Below are positions 1-6,023 of a stretch of 6,485 nucleotides of DNA, piece after piece. The translations under genes were made by a program, and so were the position numbers. Source of the DNA: Prosthecobacter sp. (GTDB lineage: Bacteria; Verrucomicrobiota; Verrucomicrobiia; Verrucomicrobiales; Verrucomicrobiaceae); assembly GCA_020216965.1 (NCBI GenBank), contig JAIWOJ010000137.1, positions 1 through 6,485 of the forward strand. Reading direction: 5' to 3'. The stretch's first letter is position 1. Every line of letters starts with the position of its first letter. The notes under the pieces were generated by a model. It searched no databases and had not been told where the DNA came from. It worked only from the letters and a program-made list of their open reading frames with translations.

Positions 1-37
1 ATTGGTAATGGATGCCCATGACAGGATATAAGTACAT
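1..37 (-). CDS. Start of a second cupin gene copy, cut by the window edge
   Basis: Read on the minus strand, 37 to 1 begins with ATG and gives MYLYPVMGIHYQ, the same first twelve residues as the complete cupin gene at 175-540. The rest lies outside the window. Its upstream flank is shared with the complete gene for only 13 bases and then differs, so if real and expressed it would have a different promoter. It could also be a non-functional stub or an assembly artefact. Only the N-terminal codons can be seen. Confidence 0.45.
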   Translation of the reverse strand, partial: MYLYPVMGIHYQ

Positions 38-50
38 GCTGCCACGCCCG
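1..50. repeat. Direct repeat, left copy (exact match to 504-553)
   Basis: Bases 1-50 are identical to bases 504-553. Identity ends between 50 and 51 (T follows here, G follows at 554). The repeat may extend further left, because the window edge cuts it. It carries the start codon and first twelve codons of the minus-strand cupin gene plus 13 bases upstream of it. The geometry is that expected at the junction of a tandem duplication whose unit is 51-553, and it also fits an assembly join. Confidence 0.95.
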
Positions 51-152
51 TCCCCACAGGGCGTGCTGATGGTGCCTACCTGGGAAGGCCGCTGGAGCCA
101 AGAAAACAGCCCCTACCCCGCCCTCCCCCTGCTCAGGAAGATCCGGCCCTAA
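51..152 (+). pseudogene. Possible 3' tail of a gene truncated at the repeat junction
   Basis: From the junction at base 51 a reading frame runs to a TAA at 150-152. It encodes 33 residues containing GVLMVPTWEGRWSQ and ending LPLLRKIRP. Codon choice is GC-rich at third positions, as in the neighbouring genes, so it looks like the true C-terminus of a plus-strand gene converging on the cupin gene, with 22 bases between the stops. The frame cannot continue left into an intact gene, because inside the 50-bp repeat it meets TAA at 6-8. If the left side is a tandem duplication, the intact parent gene would lie further left, outside the window. I do not recognise the protein family. The segment is short enough to be coincidental. 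Confidence 0.3.
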
Positions 153-174
153 GCTGCGATCCGTGCTCCTGGCC

Positions 175-540
175 TCAGCCCTGCCCTGCCAGCGTCAGGT
201 CACGGTCCCCGCCACAGCAGCAAGGCTCGTCCCCTGGCTCGACGGTGCGGATGGTCAGGTAGGTCATGCTGGGGGTGAGGTAGGTGATCTCAGCATGGCG
301 TAGGCCAGAGGGGATGAAGACCGTCTCTCCTGGCCCTGCGATCACGGTTTGGCCGCCAAAGCGATACTCCGCACGCCCCTCCAGGATGTAAAAAACCTCC
401 TCCGCCTGATGCTCATGCTGGTAGGGCGGATGCGCCGACGTATCCGGGATGACGGTGCGGTGGAGATGCAGGCGGCGCGCGCCCTGCTGATGCCCGACGA
501 GGGATTGGTAATGGATGCCCATGACAGGATATAAGTACAT
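175..540 (-). CDS. Cupin domain-containing protein (small single-domain)
   Basis: This 121-residue protein is a single cupin beta-barrel. Cupin motif 1 is visible as HEH at residues 42-44 followed by E48 and G55 (HxHx3Ex6G), and motif 2 as G71-x5-P77-x-G79-x2-H82. His42, His44, Glu48 and His82 form the expected metal-binding set, so a mononuclear metal site is likely. Proteins of this size serve as sugar or small-molecule binding domains, isomerases, dioxygenases or regulators, and the sequence does not tell which. The C-terminus is unusual: after the barrel comes a Cys-rich EPCCCGGD stretch (Cys107-109). ATG at 540 is used as start. A second in-frame ATG at 522 (Met7) is possible, and neither has a Shine-Dalgarno sequence. 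The gene diverges from rnpB. Its first 12 codons are duplicated at the left edge of the window. Confidence 0.85.
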   Translation of the reverse strand: MYLYPVMGIHYQSLVGHQQGARRLHLHRTVIPDTSAHPPYQHEHQAEEVFYILEGRAEYRFGGQTVIAGPGETVFIPSGLRHAEITYLTPSMTYLTIRTVEPGDEPCCCGGDRDLTLAGQG

Positions 541-553
541 GCTGCCACGCCCG
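504..553. repeat. Direct repeat, right copy (exact match to 1-50)
   Basis: This is the second copy of the 50-bp exact repeat, covering the first codons of the complete cupin gene and 13 bases upstream of its ATG. The offset is 503 bp. To its right the sequence continues into the cupin/rnpB intergenic region. To the right of the left copy is unrelated sequence that ends in a plus-strand reading-frame tail. Confidence 0.95.
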
Positions 554-591
554 GTGCCCCCCGTCCAGCAGCAGCTATGCGCGATGCGGGC

Positions 592-619
592 TTGCCAGCG
601 CAGAACGCTGCCCTACACT
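592..619 (+). promoter_or_regulatory. Sigma70-type promoter of rnpB
   Basis: TTGCCA at 592-597 (five of six matches to the -35 consensus) and TACACT at 614-619 (four of six to the -10) are separated by 16 bases. A start 6-8 bases beyond the -10 box falls at about 625-627, exactly where the 5' strand of the RNase P RNA P1 helix begins (626). That coincidence is the main support. No transcript data are available. Confidence 0.6.
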
Positions 620-625
620 AGCAGC

Positions 626-1052
626 GGGTCGGCCGGAGTGGCCGCTCATCGGTCCTGCCTCTGGCAGGATGCGGATGAGAGGAAAGTCCGGACACCACAA
701 GGCAGCGTGCCGCGCGCAAGCGTCGGAGACTCTGGGGCAACTCAGAGCCATGGAAAGTGTCACAGAAAACAAACCGCCTGCTGGCAACAGCAGGTAAGGG
801 TGAAAAGGCGGGGTAAGAGCCCACCGCTCCGACCGTAAGGAAGGAGGCATGACAAACCCCACGCGGTGCAAGACAGAACAGGAGGAATGGCCCGCCTGGC
901 CGCAAGTCCCCGCAAGGGGATGGATAGCTCCGGGTAATAGTCGCATCCCGCGCGAGTGGGGGCAGGCTCCGCAAGGGGCCGCGCAGACAAATGGCCACAC
1001 CCGCAGTCGCAAGACTGCTGGGACAGAATCCGGCTTATGAAGGCCGACCCAC
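626..1052 (+). ncRNA. rnpB: RNase P RNA, bacterial class A
   Basis: This is the catalytic RNA of ribonuclease P, which removes 5' leaders from precursor tRNAs together with the RnpA protein. The ends are set by the P1 helix: 626-634 is perfectly complementary to 1042-1050. Conserved blocks are recognisable in order: GAGAGGAAAGTCCGGAC at 677-693, ACAGAAAACAAACCGCC near 762-778, the GGTAAGGGTGAAAAGGCGG block from 793, the GCAAGACAGAA block near 868-878, and ACAGAATCCGGCTTAT at 1023-1038. P3 is visible as 645-650/674-679 stacked with 653-659/663-669. GCAA tetraloops cap helices at 777-794, 907-920, 965-980 and 1003-1018. Such GNRA loops dock into other helices in class A RNAs. A short T-run at 1056-1060 follows P1 and may end transcription. 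The length, about 427 nt, is at the long end for class A. The mature 3' end is uncertain by a few bases. Confidence 0.97.
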
Positions 1053-1131
1053 CTCTTTTTCCCATAGTTCCCCCGGTGAGAAGAAAACCAGCCGCCCCCC
1101 TCTCCAAGCCCAGCGCCGAGCCTCAGGCTAC

Positions 1132-1139
1132 GGAGGAGG
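1132..1139 (+). promoter_or_regulatory. Shine-Dalgarno sequence deciding the xerC start
   Basis: GGAGGAGG lies just before the in-frame GTG at 1142. The first GGAGG is five bases from that codon, a normal spacing. No comparable sequence precedes the other in-frame candidate starts: ATG 956 and ATG 1037 inside rnpB, or GTG 1076. This favours initiation at 1142. Confidence 0.5.
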
Positions 1140-1141
1140 CA

Positions 1142-2026
1142 GTGGACCCCTTGGTGCAGGCTTTTCTCAAGTTCATGGATGTGGAGCGGCGCAGCTCTGA
1201 GCGCACCTTAGCAAACTATGCTCATGCCTTGGCCGAATTCCGCCGCCGCCACAAGGGCTTCACCTCCTGGCAAGAGCTCAGGGCAGACGACTTCCGCCAC
1301 TATCTTTTTGAGCAGATGAAGCGTGAGATGGCCCGTGCGACCATCCGCCTGCACTTCGCTGCCCTGCGCTCGTTTTACAAATGGCTGACCCATCGCCAGG
1401 GCTTGGCGACGAACCCGCTCATCGACGTGCAACTGCCCAAGATGGAAAAAAAGCTGCCCGTGGTGCTCACCCAGGCGCAGATCCTGGCCATGCTGGAGCT
1501 GCCGCTGAAGCTGCCCAAAAGTAGCCGCGATGCCATCTGGGCACCCGAGCGTGATGCCGCTATCCTGGAGATGTTTTACTCCACCGGCATGAGGCTCAGC
1601 GAGCTCGCGGACCTGAATGTGGAAGATGTGGACGCCTACAGCGATACCGTGCGCGTGATGGGCAAGGGCAGCAAAGAGCGCCTGCTGCCCGTCGGCACAC
1701 CGGCCATGCAGGCCATCCAGCGCTATCGGCAAAAAGCGGGCGTGCACCGTGGGGCGCTCTTCCTGAGCAAACTGCGGCGGCGAATCACCATCCAGGCCAT
1801 TGATGACGTGGTGAAAAAATACTGGCGCGCCAGCGGGCTGCCTGTGCACATCACCCCGCATAAGCTGCGGCACAGCTTTGCCACACACCTTTTGGATAAT
1901 GGCGCAGATCTGCGCAGCGTGCAGGAGCTGCTAGGTCACGCTAGCCTCAGCACCACACAGATCTATACCCACGTCTCTACCCAGCGGATGAAGGAGGTGT
2001 ATGAGGCCGCACACCCCAGAGCCTGA
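1142..2026 (+). CDS. xerC: Tyrosine recombinase XerC-like (chromosome dimer resolution)
   Basis: From GTG 1142 this is a 294-residue Xer recombinase, the normal length for XerC/XerD. These proteins resolve chromosome dimers at dif near replication termination. The N-terminal SAM-like core-binding domain covers roughly residues 3-90 (FLKFMDVERRSSERTLANY). The catalytic domain carries the whole active site: Arg151 in STGMRLSE, Lys175 in GKGSKER, His240 and Arg243 in HKLRHSFATHLL, His266 in LLGHAS, and nucleophile Tyr275 in TQIYTHV. Spacings match the family, and the last four positions have the same numbers as in E. coli XerC, which supports this start. Longer versions starting at 1037 or 956 would overlap rnpB and add a Pro-rich tail without family resemblance. 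The gene lies right behind rnpB and may be partly read through from it. XerC and XerD cannot be told apart firmly, and a dif partner is not visible. An integrase role is less likely given the compact Xer architecture. Confidence 0.92.
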   Translation: MDPLVQAFLKFMDVERRSSERTLANYAHALAEFRRRHKGFTSWQELRADDFRHYLFEQMKREMARATIRLHFAALRSFYKWLTHRQGLATNPLIDVQLPKMEKKLPVVLTQAQILAMLELPLKLPKSSRDAIWAPERDAAILEMFYSTGMRLSELADLNVEDVDAYSDTVRVMGKGSKERLLPVGTPAMQAIQRYRQKAGVHRGALFLSKLRRRITIQAIDDVVKKYWRASGLPVHITPHKLRHSFATHLLDNGADLRSVQELLGHASLSTTQIYTHVSTQRMKEVYEAAHPRA

Positions 2027-2042
2027 GGAGCCACCGCCCGGA

Positions 2043-2070
2043 TTCCGAAGTTCCCGGTGATGCTTCGGAA
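2043..2070. terminator. Hairpin between convergent genes, possible bidirectional terminator
   Basis: TTCCGAAG at 2043-2050 pairs perfectly with CTTCGGAA at 2063-2070 around a 12-base loop. It sits in the 67-bp gap between the stops of xerC (2026) and the oxidoreductase gene (2094, minus strand). Neither side has a T-tract, so it is not a classic intrinsic terminator. Position and symmetry suggest transcript-end stabilisation or termination for both strands. A weaker 5-bp repeat (2071-2075/2094-2098) lies next to it. Confidence 0.4.
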
Positions 2071-2093
2071 CCTAGGCTCGGCCCCACAGGGCG

Positions 2094-3164
2094 CTAGGCG
2101 ATCAGGGGCAGGGTGCGTTTCTCACGGGCGCTGTGAAAGGCGGTGTCCACGATCTGCTGGCCGATGCGGCTGATTTCCACGGTCAATGGGCCGATCAGAG
2201 GGGCACCAGTCTCCAAATGGTGAATGAGATGCTCAATGGGGTTACGGTGGGGTGCCTGCACGACATCTGCGGGGATCTCATAGCCTTCTGGGCGGGCATG
2301 CGTCTGCACGCGAATGACGGGGTCATAGTCGTAGCAACTGAGGGTGCCCGCGCTGCCACGGATGACGAAGCCACAGCGCGGCTGGGGCTGGTGCGTCCAG
2401 GGATCCGTAAAGGTGCCCCAGCGGGTCTCACTGCGGCTCAGGCCGTGGGCGTAGCGGATGATGGCGATGGCGTGCTCATCCACCTCAAGCCCAGGCGTGC
2501 CATACCAGGCGCAGGTGACCTCCTCAGGCACCTTGGCCCCGAGGTGCCAAGTGCCGAGTGTGGCCCCATAGCCCATGTAATCTAGCAGCGAGCCGCCGCC
2601 CTGTGCCGCGCTGTAAAACCAGCTTGCCGCTTTTTCTGCCGCCGTGGGCTCTTTTTCTATTTTATCAGCACCATGGTAGAGGGGGCCGCGGTTTCCACCG
2701 TAGTGCTGAAACTCCAGCGGCTCACCGATCAGCCCCTCCTGGATCAGGCGATGTGCCGTCTGCTGCGCGGCATCCCAGACGAGCGGCCAGTTCACCGCGA
2801 GCACCTTGCCCGTGCCGCGCATGGCTGCGACCATGCGGTCTGCCTCAGCCACGCTTGCGGCGAAGGGTTTTTCCATCACGATGTGGACGCCGTGGGGGGC
2901 TACTTTTTCAACCCATTCCCCATGCCGTGAGGCCGCCGGGCAGAGCACCACGATGTCTGGCCGTGATTGGGCTATGCAAGTGCCCACCTCCGTAAAGACT
3001 TGCTCTGGCCTGAGGTGAAAATTTGCCACCGCGCCAGCCATGCGCTCTGGCTGCTCGTCACAAACGGCGACGATCTCTGCCTGTGGATGCTCAAAGACCT
3101 GGCGTAGCAGATCGCCCATGTGGAAGTGATCAAAATTAATGCCTGCGATGCGCCATGGTTTCAT
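2094..3164 (-). CDS. Gfo/Idh/MocA family oxidoreductase
   Basis: This 356-residue protein has the Gfo/Idh/MocA layout: an N-terminal Rossmann domain (about 1-125) and a C-terminal alpha/beta substrate domain. Family members use NAD(P) to oxidise or reduce sugars, inositols and related polyols in the cytoplasm. The diagnostic EKP motif is at residues 98-100 (VMEKPFAASVAEA), with the family Lys at 99. The substrate-domain signature appears as GGGSLLDYMGYG at 189-200 with Asp195. Two points are odd. The usual GxGxxG loop after the first beta strand is replaced by GINFDHFHMGDLL (8-20). The His expected after the GGGxLxDxG signature is absent, with Tyr199 in that area. The protein may therefore bind cofactor differently or belong to a divergent subfamily; the substrate cannot be named. 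ATG 3164 follows the peptidase stop by 39 bases and probably shares its transcript. No Shine-Dalgarno precedes it, only a C/T-rich stretch. Confidence 0.88.
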   Translation of the reverse strand: MKPWRIAGINFDHFHMGDLLRQVFEHPQAEIVAVCDEQPERMAGAVANFHLRPEQVFTEVGTCIAQSRPDIVVLCPAASRHGEWVEKVAPHGVHIVMEKPFAASVAEADRMVAAMRGTGKVLAVNWPLVWDAAQQTAHRLIQEGLIGEPLEFQHYGGNRGPLYHGADKIEKEPTAAEKAASWFYSAAQGGGSLLDYMGYGATLGTWHLGAKVPEEVTCAWYGTPGLEVDEHAIAIIRYAHGLSRSETRWGTFTDPWTHQPQPRCGFVIRGSAGTLSCYDYDPVIRVQTHARPEGYEIPADVVQAPHRNPIEHLIHHLETGAPLIGPLTVEISRIGQQIVDTAFHSAREKRTLPLIA

Positions 3165-3203
3165 GGGAGGGAGGGGTGGGGGGTTGACTTTGGAATGCGC
3201 AGC

Positions 3204-5318
3204 TCAGGCGAGCCCGGCACGCACGAGCAGCGCCATGGGGTCTGGGTCACGGCCCATGAAGTCACGGAAAAGTTTGGCTGGGTCTTCGCTATTGCCTTTG
3301 CTGAGGATCTTGTCACGGAAATCGCGCCCGACTTTGGGATTGAGCACGCCTTCTTTCTGAAAGCGGGTGAAGGCATCTGCATCGAGCACCTCAGCCCATT
3401 TGTAGCTGTAGTAGCCAGCGGCATAGCCCACGGGGCTGCTAAAGAGGTGGCTGAAGCGCCGGGCCATGGTGGGGCTCTCCGTTTTCACCGGCACCAGATA
3501 ATCCCGCAGGATGTGGCGGCTGAGTTGATCCAGGTCGGCACCTTCATCGGTGGCATGGTGGATGTGCAGCTCCAGGTCTAGCTTGCCTAGGCTGAGCTGG
3601 CGCATGATGTCGCTGGCGCTGCGGTAGTTGCGGGCAGCGATGAGCTTTTTGAAGAGGCGCGCGGGGATGGGCTCTCCCGTCTCGTGATGACGGGCAAAGA
3701 GGTCCAGGCTTTCGCGCTCCCAGCAAAAGTTTTCCAGGAGTTGGGAGGGGAGCTCCACAAAGTCCCAGTACACACTGACGCCATTGAGGGCGGGGATTTC
3801 GACATTGCCACAGAGCTGGTGAAGCAGGTGGCCAAACTCGTGGAAGACGGTGCAGACCTCGTCATGGGTGAGGAGGGCGGGCTTGCCATCCACGGGCGGG
3901 GTCATGTTGCCGCAGATGAGGCCCAGGTGCAGGCGGCGGTCGTGCTCCCCATAAGGTGGGCAGCCCATGCGCAGGTAGTTCATCCAGGCACCGGCACGCT
4001 TGGAGTCACGCGGATGCCAGTCGGCATAGAAGGAGCCGATGTGAGCCCCCTTTTCATTGCGCACTTCATAAAAGCGCACCTCGGGGTGCCAGACCTCCAC
4101 GGGCCCCTCCTGGGTGGGGGATGCACTGGCGGGGCCGGGCTGGCCGACGGGGTAAAAGACCGTCTCTCGGGGCGTGATGCGCAGGTCAAAGACGCGCTCA
4201 GCTAGCTCAAACATGCCAGCGAGCACGCGGTCTAGCGGGAAGTAGGGGCGCAGTTCCTCCTCATCAAAATCGTAGGCAGCCTTGCGCTGTTTTTCCGCCC
4301 AGTAGGAGAGCTCCCAGGGCTGGAGGAGGTCCGCGGTCTGGCCGACGGCATCGGCCTTGAATTCCTGAAGCTGGATGGTTTCCCGCTGAAAAGCGGGGGA
4401 GACTTTGGCGTGCAGGTTTTCGATAAAGGCCAGGGCCGCAGCGCCGGTCTTCGCCATGCGCTGCTGGAGGACGAGGTCGGCAAAGTCTTTTTTCCCCAAG
4501 ATCTGGGCCTTTTCATGCCGCAGACGGAGGATTTTCCAGACGAGTTCGGTGTTATCATGCTGGCCCCCACGCCCGATGCCGGTGGCCCCCTCCCAGACGG
4601 CACGGCGCAGTGCCTCATCCTCTGCGTGCTCCATCACAGGGATCATGGAGGGCGCTTTCTGGGTGAAACGGTAGGCGGGCTCGCTGGCGCTGCCGTGCCC
4701 GCGTGCAGCAGCATCGGCACGCGCTGCGTCGATGGCACTTTGTGGCAGCCCTTTGAGGCGGCTGGCATCGGTGAGGATGAGCTCCCAGGCGTTGGTAGAG
4801 TCCAGAACGTTTTCGGAATACTTTTGCGTGGCCTGGGAGAGTTCTGCGGTCAGCTCCTCCAGCCGCTTTTTTTTCTCTGGCGGCAGGTCCGCGCCTGCTT
4901 GGCGGAATTCCTCCATGGTCTCCTCCAAGGCGCGTTTTTTCACGGGCGGTAGATCGCGCGCCTCCTGGGTCTTGCTGTAAGTCTCTAGCAGATCCCAGAG
5001 GGGGTCATTGAGGGGGATTTTGGCAAAAAAGGCGCTGACCTCTGGCAGCATGGCATGGTGTGCTTCCCGCAGCGCGGGGGAGTTGCAGAGGGAATCCAGG
5101 TGGGTGACGAGGTTCCATGCCTCGTTCAGGGGGCGAGTGGCTTCGGAGAGGCCCAGCACCACGCTGTCAAAATTCATCTTTCCCCGGTCCTGGGAACTTA
5201 CCCGCTCAATCGCAGCGGCTGCTTCCTCCAGGGCTTTGCCGATCCCCTCCTGGATGTGGGTGGGATCAAGCGTGGACCAGCGGATGTGGAAATCCTGGGT
5301 GAGAAAGGGGTTGGCCAT
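3204..5318 (-). CDS. prlC: M3-family zinc oligopeptidase (oligopeptidase A-like)
   Basis: This 704-residue protein is close in length to oligopeptidase A (about 680), a cytosolic metallopeptidase that cuts short peptides, including signal-peptide fragments, inside an enclosed channel. The zinc site is intact: HEFGH at 493-497 gives two His ligands and catalytic Glu494, and Glu522 in WDFVELPSQ is the third ligand, 25 residues after the second His as in thimet oligopeptidase. The C-terminal Gly/Tyr-rich segment GYAAGYYSYKWAEVLDADAF (from 631) matches the substrate-binding region of M3 peptidases. The N-terminal half is the helical, charged domain typical of the family. No signal peptide is seen, in agreement with a cytoplasmic enzyme. 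ATG 5318 has no Shine-Dalgarno and follows a C-rich leader. A promoter-like sequence lies just upstream. The oxidoreductase gene follows in the same direction after 39 bp. Assignment to family M3 is firm; the symbol prlC is by resemblance. Confidence 0.95.
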   Translation of the reverse strand: MANPFLTQDFHIRWSTLDPTHIQEGIGKALEEAAAAIERVSSQDRGKMNFDSVVLGLSEATRPLNEAWNLVTHLDSLCNSPALREAHHAMLPEVSAFFAKIPLNDPLWDLLETYSKTQEARDLPPVKKRALEETMEEFRQAGADLPPEKKKRLEELTAELSQATQKYSENVLDSTNAWELILTDASRLKGLPQSAIDAARADAAARGHGSASEPAYRFTQKAPSMIPVMEHAEDEALRRAVWEGATGIGRGGQHDNTELVWKILRLRHEKAQILGKKDFADLVLQQRMAKTGAAALAFIENLHAKVSPAFQRETIQLQEFKADAVGQTADLLQPWELSYWAEKQRKAAYDFDEEELRPYFPLDRVLAGMFELAERVFDLRITPRETVFYPVGQPGPASASPTQEGPVEVWHPEVRFYEVRNEKGAHIGSFYADWHPRDSKRAGAWMNYLRMGCPPYGEHDRRLHLGLICGNMTPPVDGKPALLTHDEVCTVFHEFGHLLHQLCGNVEIPALNGVSVYWDFVELPSQLLENFCWERESLDLFARHHETGEPIPARLFKKLIAARNYRSASDIMRQLSLGKLDLELHIHHATDEGADLDQLSRHILRDYLVPVKTESPTMARRFSHLFSSPVGYAAGYYSYKWAEVLDADAFTRFQKEGVLNPKVGRDFRDKILSKGNSEDPAKLFRDFMGRDPDPMALLVRAGLA

Positions 5319-5337
5319 AGCGGGGGGGAGGGCGCGG

Positions 5338-5365
5338 AGTATGGCGGCGGCATCCGACCTGGCAA
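5338..5365 (-). promoter_or_regulatory. Candidate promoter of the peptidase-oxidoreductase unit
   Basis: On the minus strand TTGCCA (5365-5360) and CATACT (5343-5338) are separated by 16 bases, with the peptidase ATG 19 bases beyond the -10. The hexamers and spacing closely resemble the rnpB promoter of this window (TTGCCA, 16 bases, TACACT). The start would leave a leader of only about a dozen C-rich bases. This is a sequence match only. Confidence 0.4.
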
Positions 5366-5410
5366 GAGCGCGCGTGGGGAATCCAGGAGGCTGGAGGCGG
5401 CCCTGTGGGC

Positions 5411-5545
5411 TGGGGGGCGGGACAGGGTGGGGCCGTTTTCAGCGCGGCCTGAAGGGCTGCGATACCTGCAGACTCCACCCGGCGTGCGGGTATCGCGGCC
5501 TTTCAGGCCGCAGGTAGAAAAAGCGCGGGCTGGTCCCGCCCCCCA
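5411..5545. repeat. Nested inverted repeat, REP-pair (REPIN)-like or MITE-like element
   Basis: The core arms 5444-5466 and 5489-5511 are complementary over 23 bases, with only two positions that become G-U pairs in RNA. Four more pairs, one a wobble, can form inward. Each arm holds its own small palindrome of the form GCGGCCT-gaa-AGGCCGC (5444-5460, slightly degenerate, and 5495-5511, perfect). The unit is therefore two REP-like palindromes in opposite orientation. An outer pair of perfect 12-bp arms, 5411-5422 and 5534-5545 (TGGGGGGCGGGA and its complement), encloses it. No T-run follows on either strand, which argues against a terminator. It sits at the point where the IS66 transposase homology ends. 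No protein is encoded. Confidence 0.75.
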
Positions 5546-5839
5546 CCCCTGTGGAGTTGCTGCGCAGGGAGCGGTTGGGGCGTTTGAGACCGTCGCTGGA
5601 GGGCGGTTTGCTGCTGTTGGATCTGTTTTTGCCTAAGCACTTTTCCAGCTCGGCGATGCGCGCGCGGTGAGCACGGCTATCTGGGCCTGATGCCGCTGTT
5701 CCATGGCCGCCATCTCGCGTTCATGACGCTCTTCCTGGTCGTTGAGCAGCTTGACGAAAAGCTGGCAGACGGCATCCAGGCCGCCTTGGTCAAAGGCGAG
5801 CTGGATGGCGGGCCGGAGCTCTGACTCTTTGTAACGCAC
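5546..5839 (-). pseudogene. IS66-family transposase, 5' fragment, frameshifted
   Basis: This is the remnant of a DNA-cutting transposase. From GTG 5839 the frame encodes a charged N-terminal helix (LLNDQEERHEREMAAMEQRHQ, likely coiled coil) and ends at a TAG at 5633-5635. Just before, in a GC-dinucleotide run at 5658-5666, the homology moves to another frame, which from 5657 reads IAELEKCLGKN and then NSSKPPSSDGLKRP, the N-terminal signature of IS66 transposases. Two extra bases in the GC run explain the change. Recognisable sequence stops near SNST (about 5550), where the nested palindrome begins; the shifted frame runs on without family resemblance to a stop at 5439-5441. The zinc-finger and DDE domains are missing, so it is inactive. 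No clear terminal inverted repeat of the IS was found. Confidence 0.8.
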
Positions 5840-5870
5840 ACTTTGTCAACGAACCTGGGGTGCTATATGT

Positions 5871-5906
5871 TTAACTTTTCTTAACATCCTAAATACTTAC
5901 TTAACA
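5871..5906. promoter_or_regulatory. Phased TTAAC repeats, possible regulator binding site
   Basis: TTAAC occurs at 5871, 5881 and 5901, that is with starts 10 and 20 bases apart, so all three lie on one face of the helix. The last two are CTTAACA. The pattern resembles the direct TTAACA-type repeats spaced about one turn that PhoP of Bacillus binds, though no regulator is known here. It lies in an AT-rich intergenic stretch (5840-6023), 118 bases upstream of the ATG at 6024 and just upstream of the IS66 remnant. A chance pattern in AT-rich DNA is possible. A TATAAA at 5941-5946 could be a -10 box for the gene on the right, without a convincing -35. Confidence 0.3.
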
Positions 5907-6023
5907 GAAATTTTTGATGACGTGGAGAGCGCAAATGGAGTATAAAAAATATTAGCAATAAGTGCGAGCGCTTCTTTGATTTTGACTTCACATGGCTCTT
6001 CAAAAAAATTTACCAATAATCGT

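Noticed and set aside
515..838. Plus-strand reading frame of 107 codons
   Set aside because: It runs through the cupin start and deep into rnpB, whose RNA structure explains the sequence; no family resemblance.
575..1107. Several minus-strand frames of 115-145 codons
   Set aside because: They are antisense to rnpB and arise from GC-rich structured RNA sequence; Cys/Arg/Pro-rich products with no recognisable domain.
1208..1888. Minus-strand frame of 226 codons
   Set aside because: It is the antisense shadow of the xerC catalytic gene, with His/Gln-rich low-complexity product; xerC has a complete active site.
4410..4952. Plus-strand frame of 180 codons
   Set aside because: It lies wholly antisense within the M3 peptidase gene and shows no domain of its own.
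5444..5511. Intrinsic terminator
   Set aside because: The stem is strong, but no T-run follows on either strand and no gene ends there; the twin palindromes fit a REP-type repeat better.
5055..5636. Plus-strand frame of 193 codons
   Set aside because: It crosses the peptidase start, the nested palindrome and the IS66 remnant; composition-driven open frame without homology.
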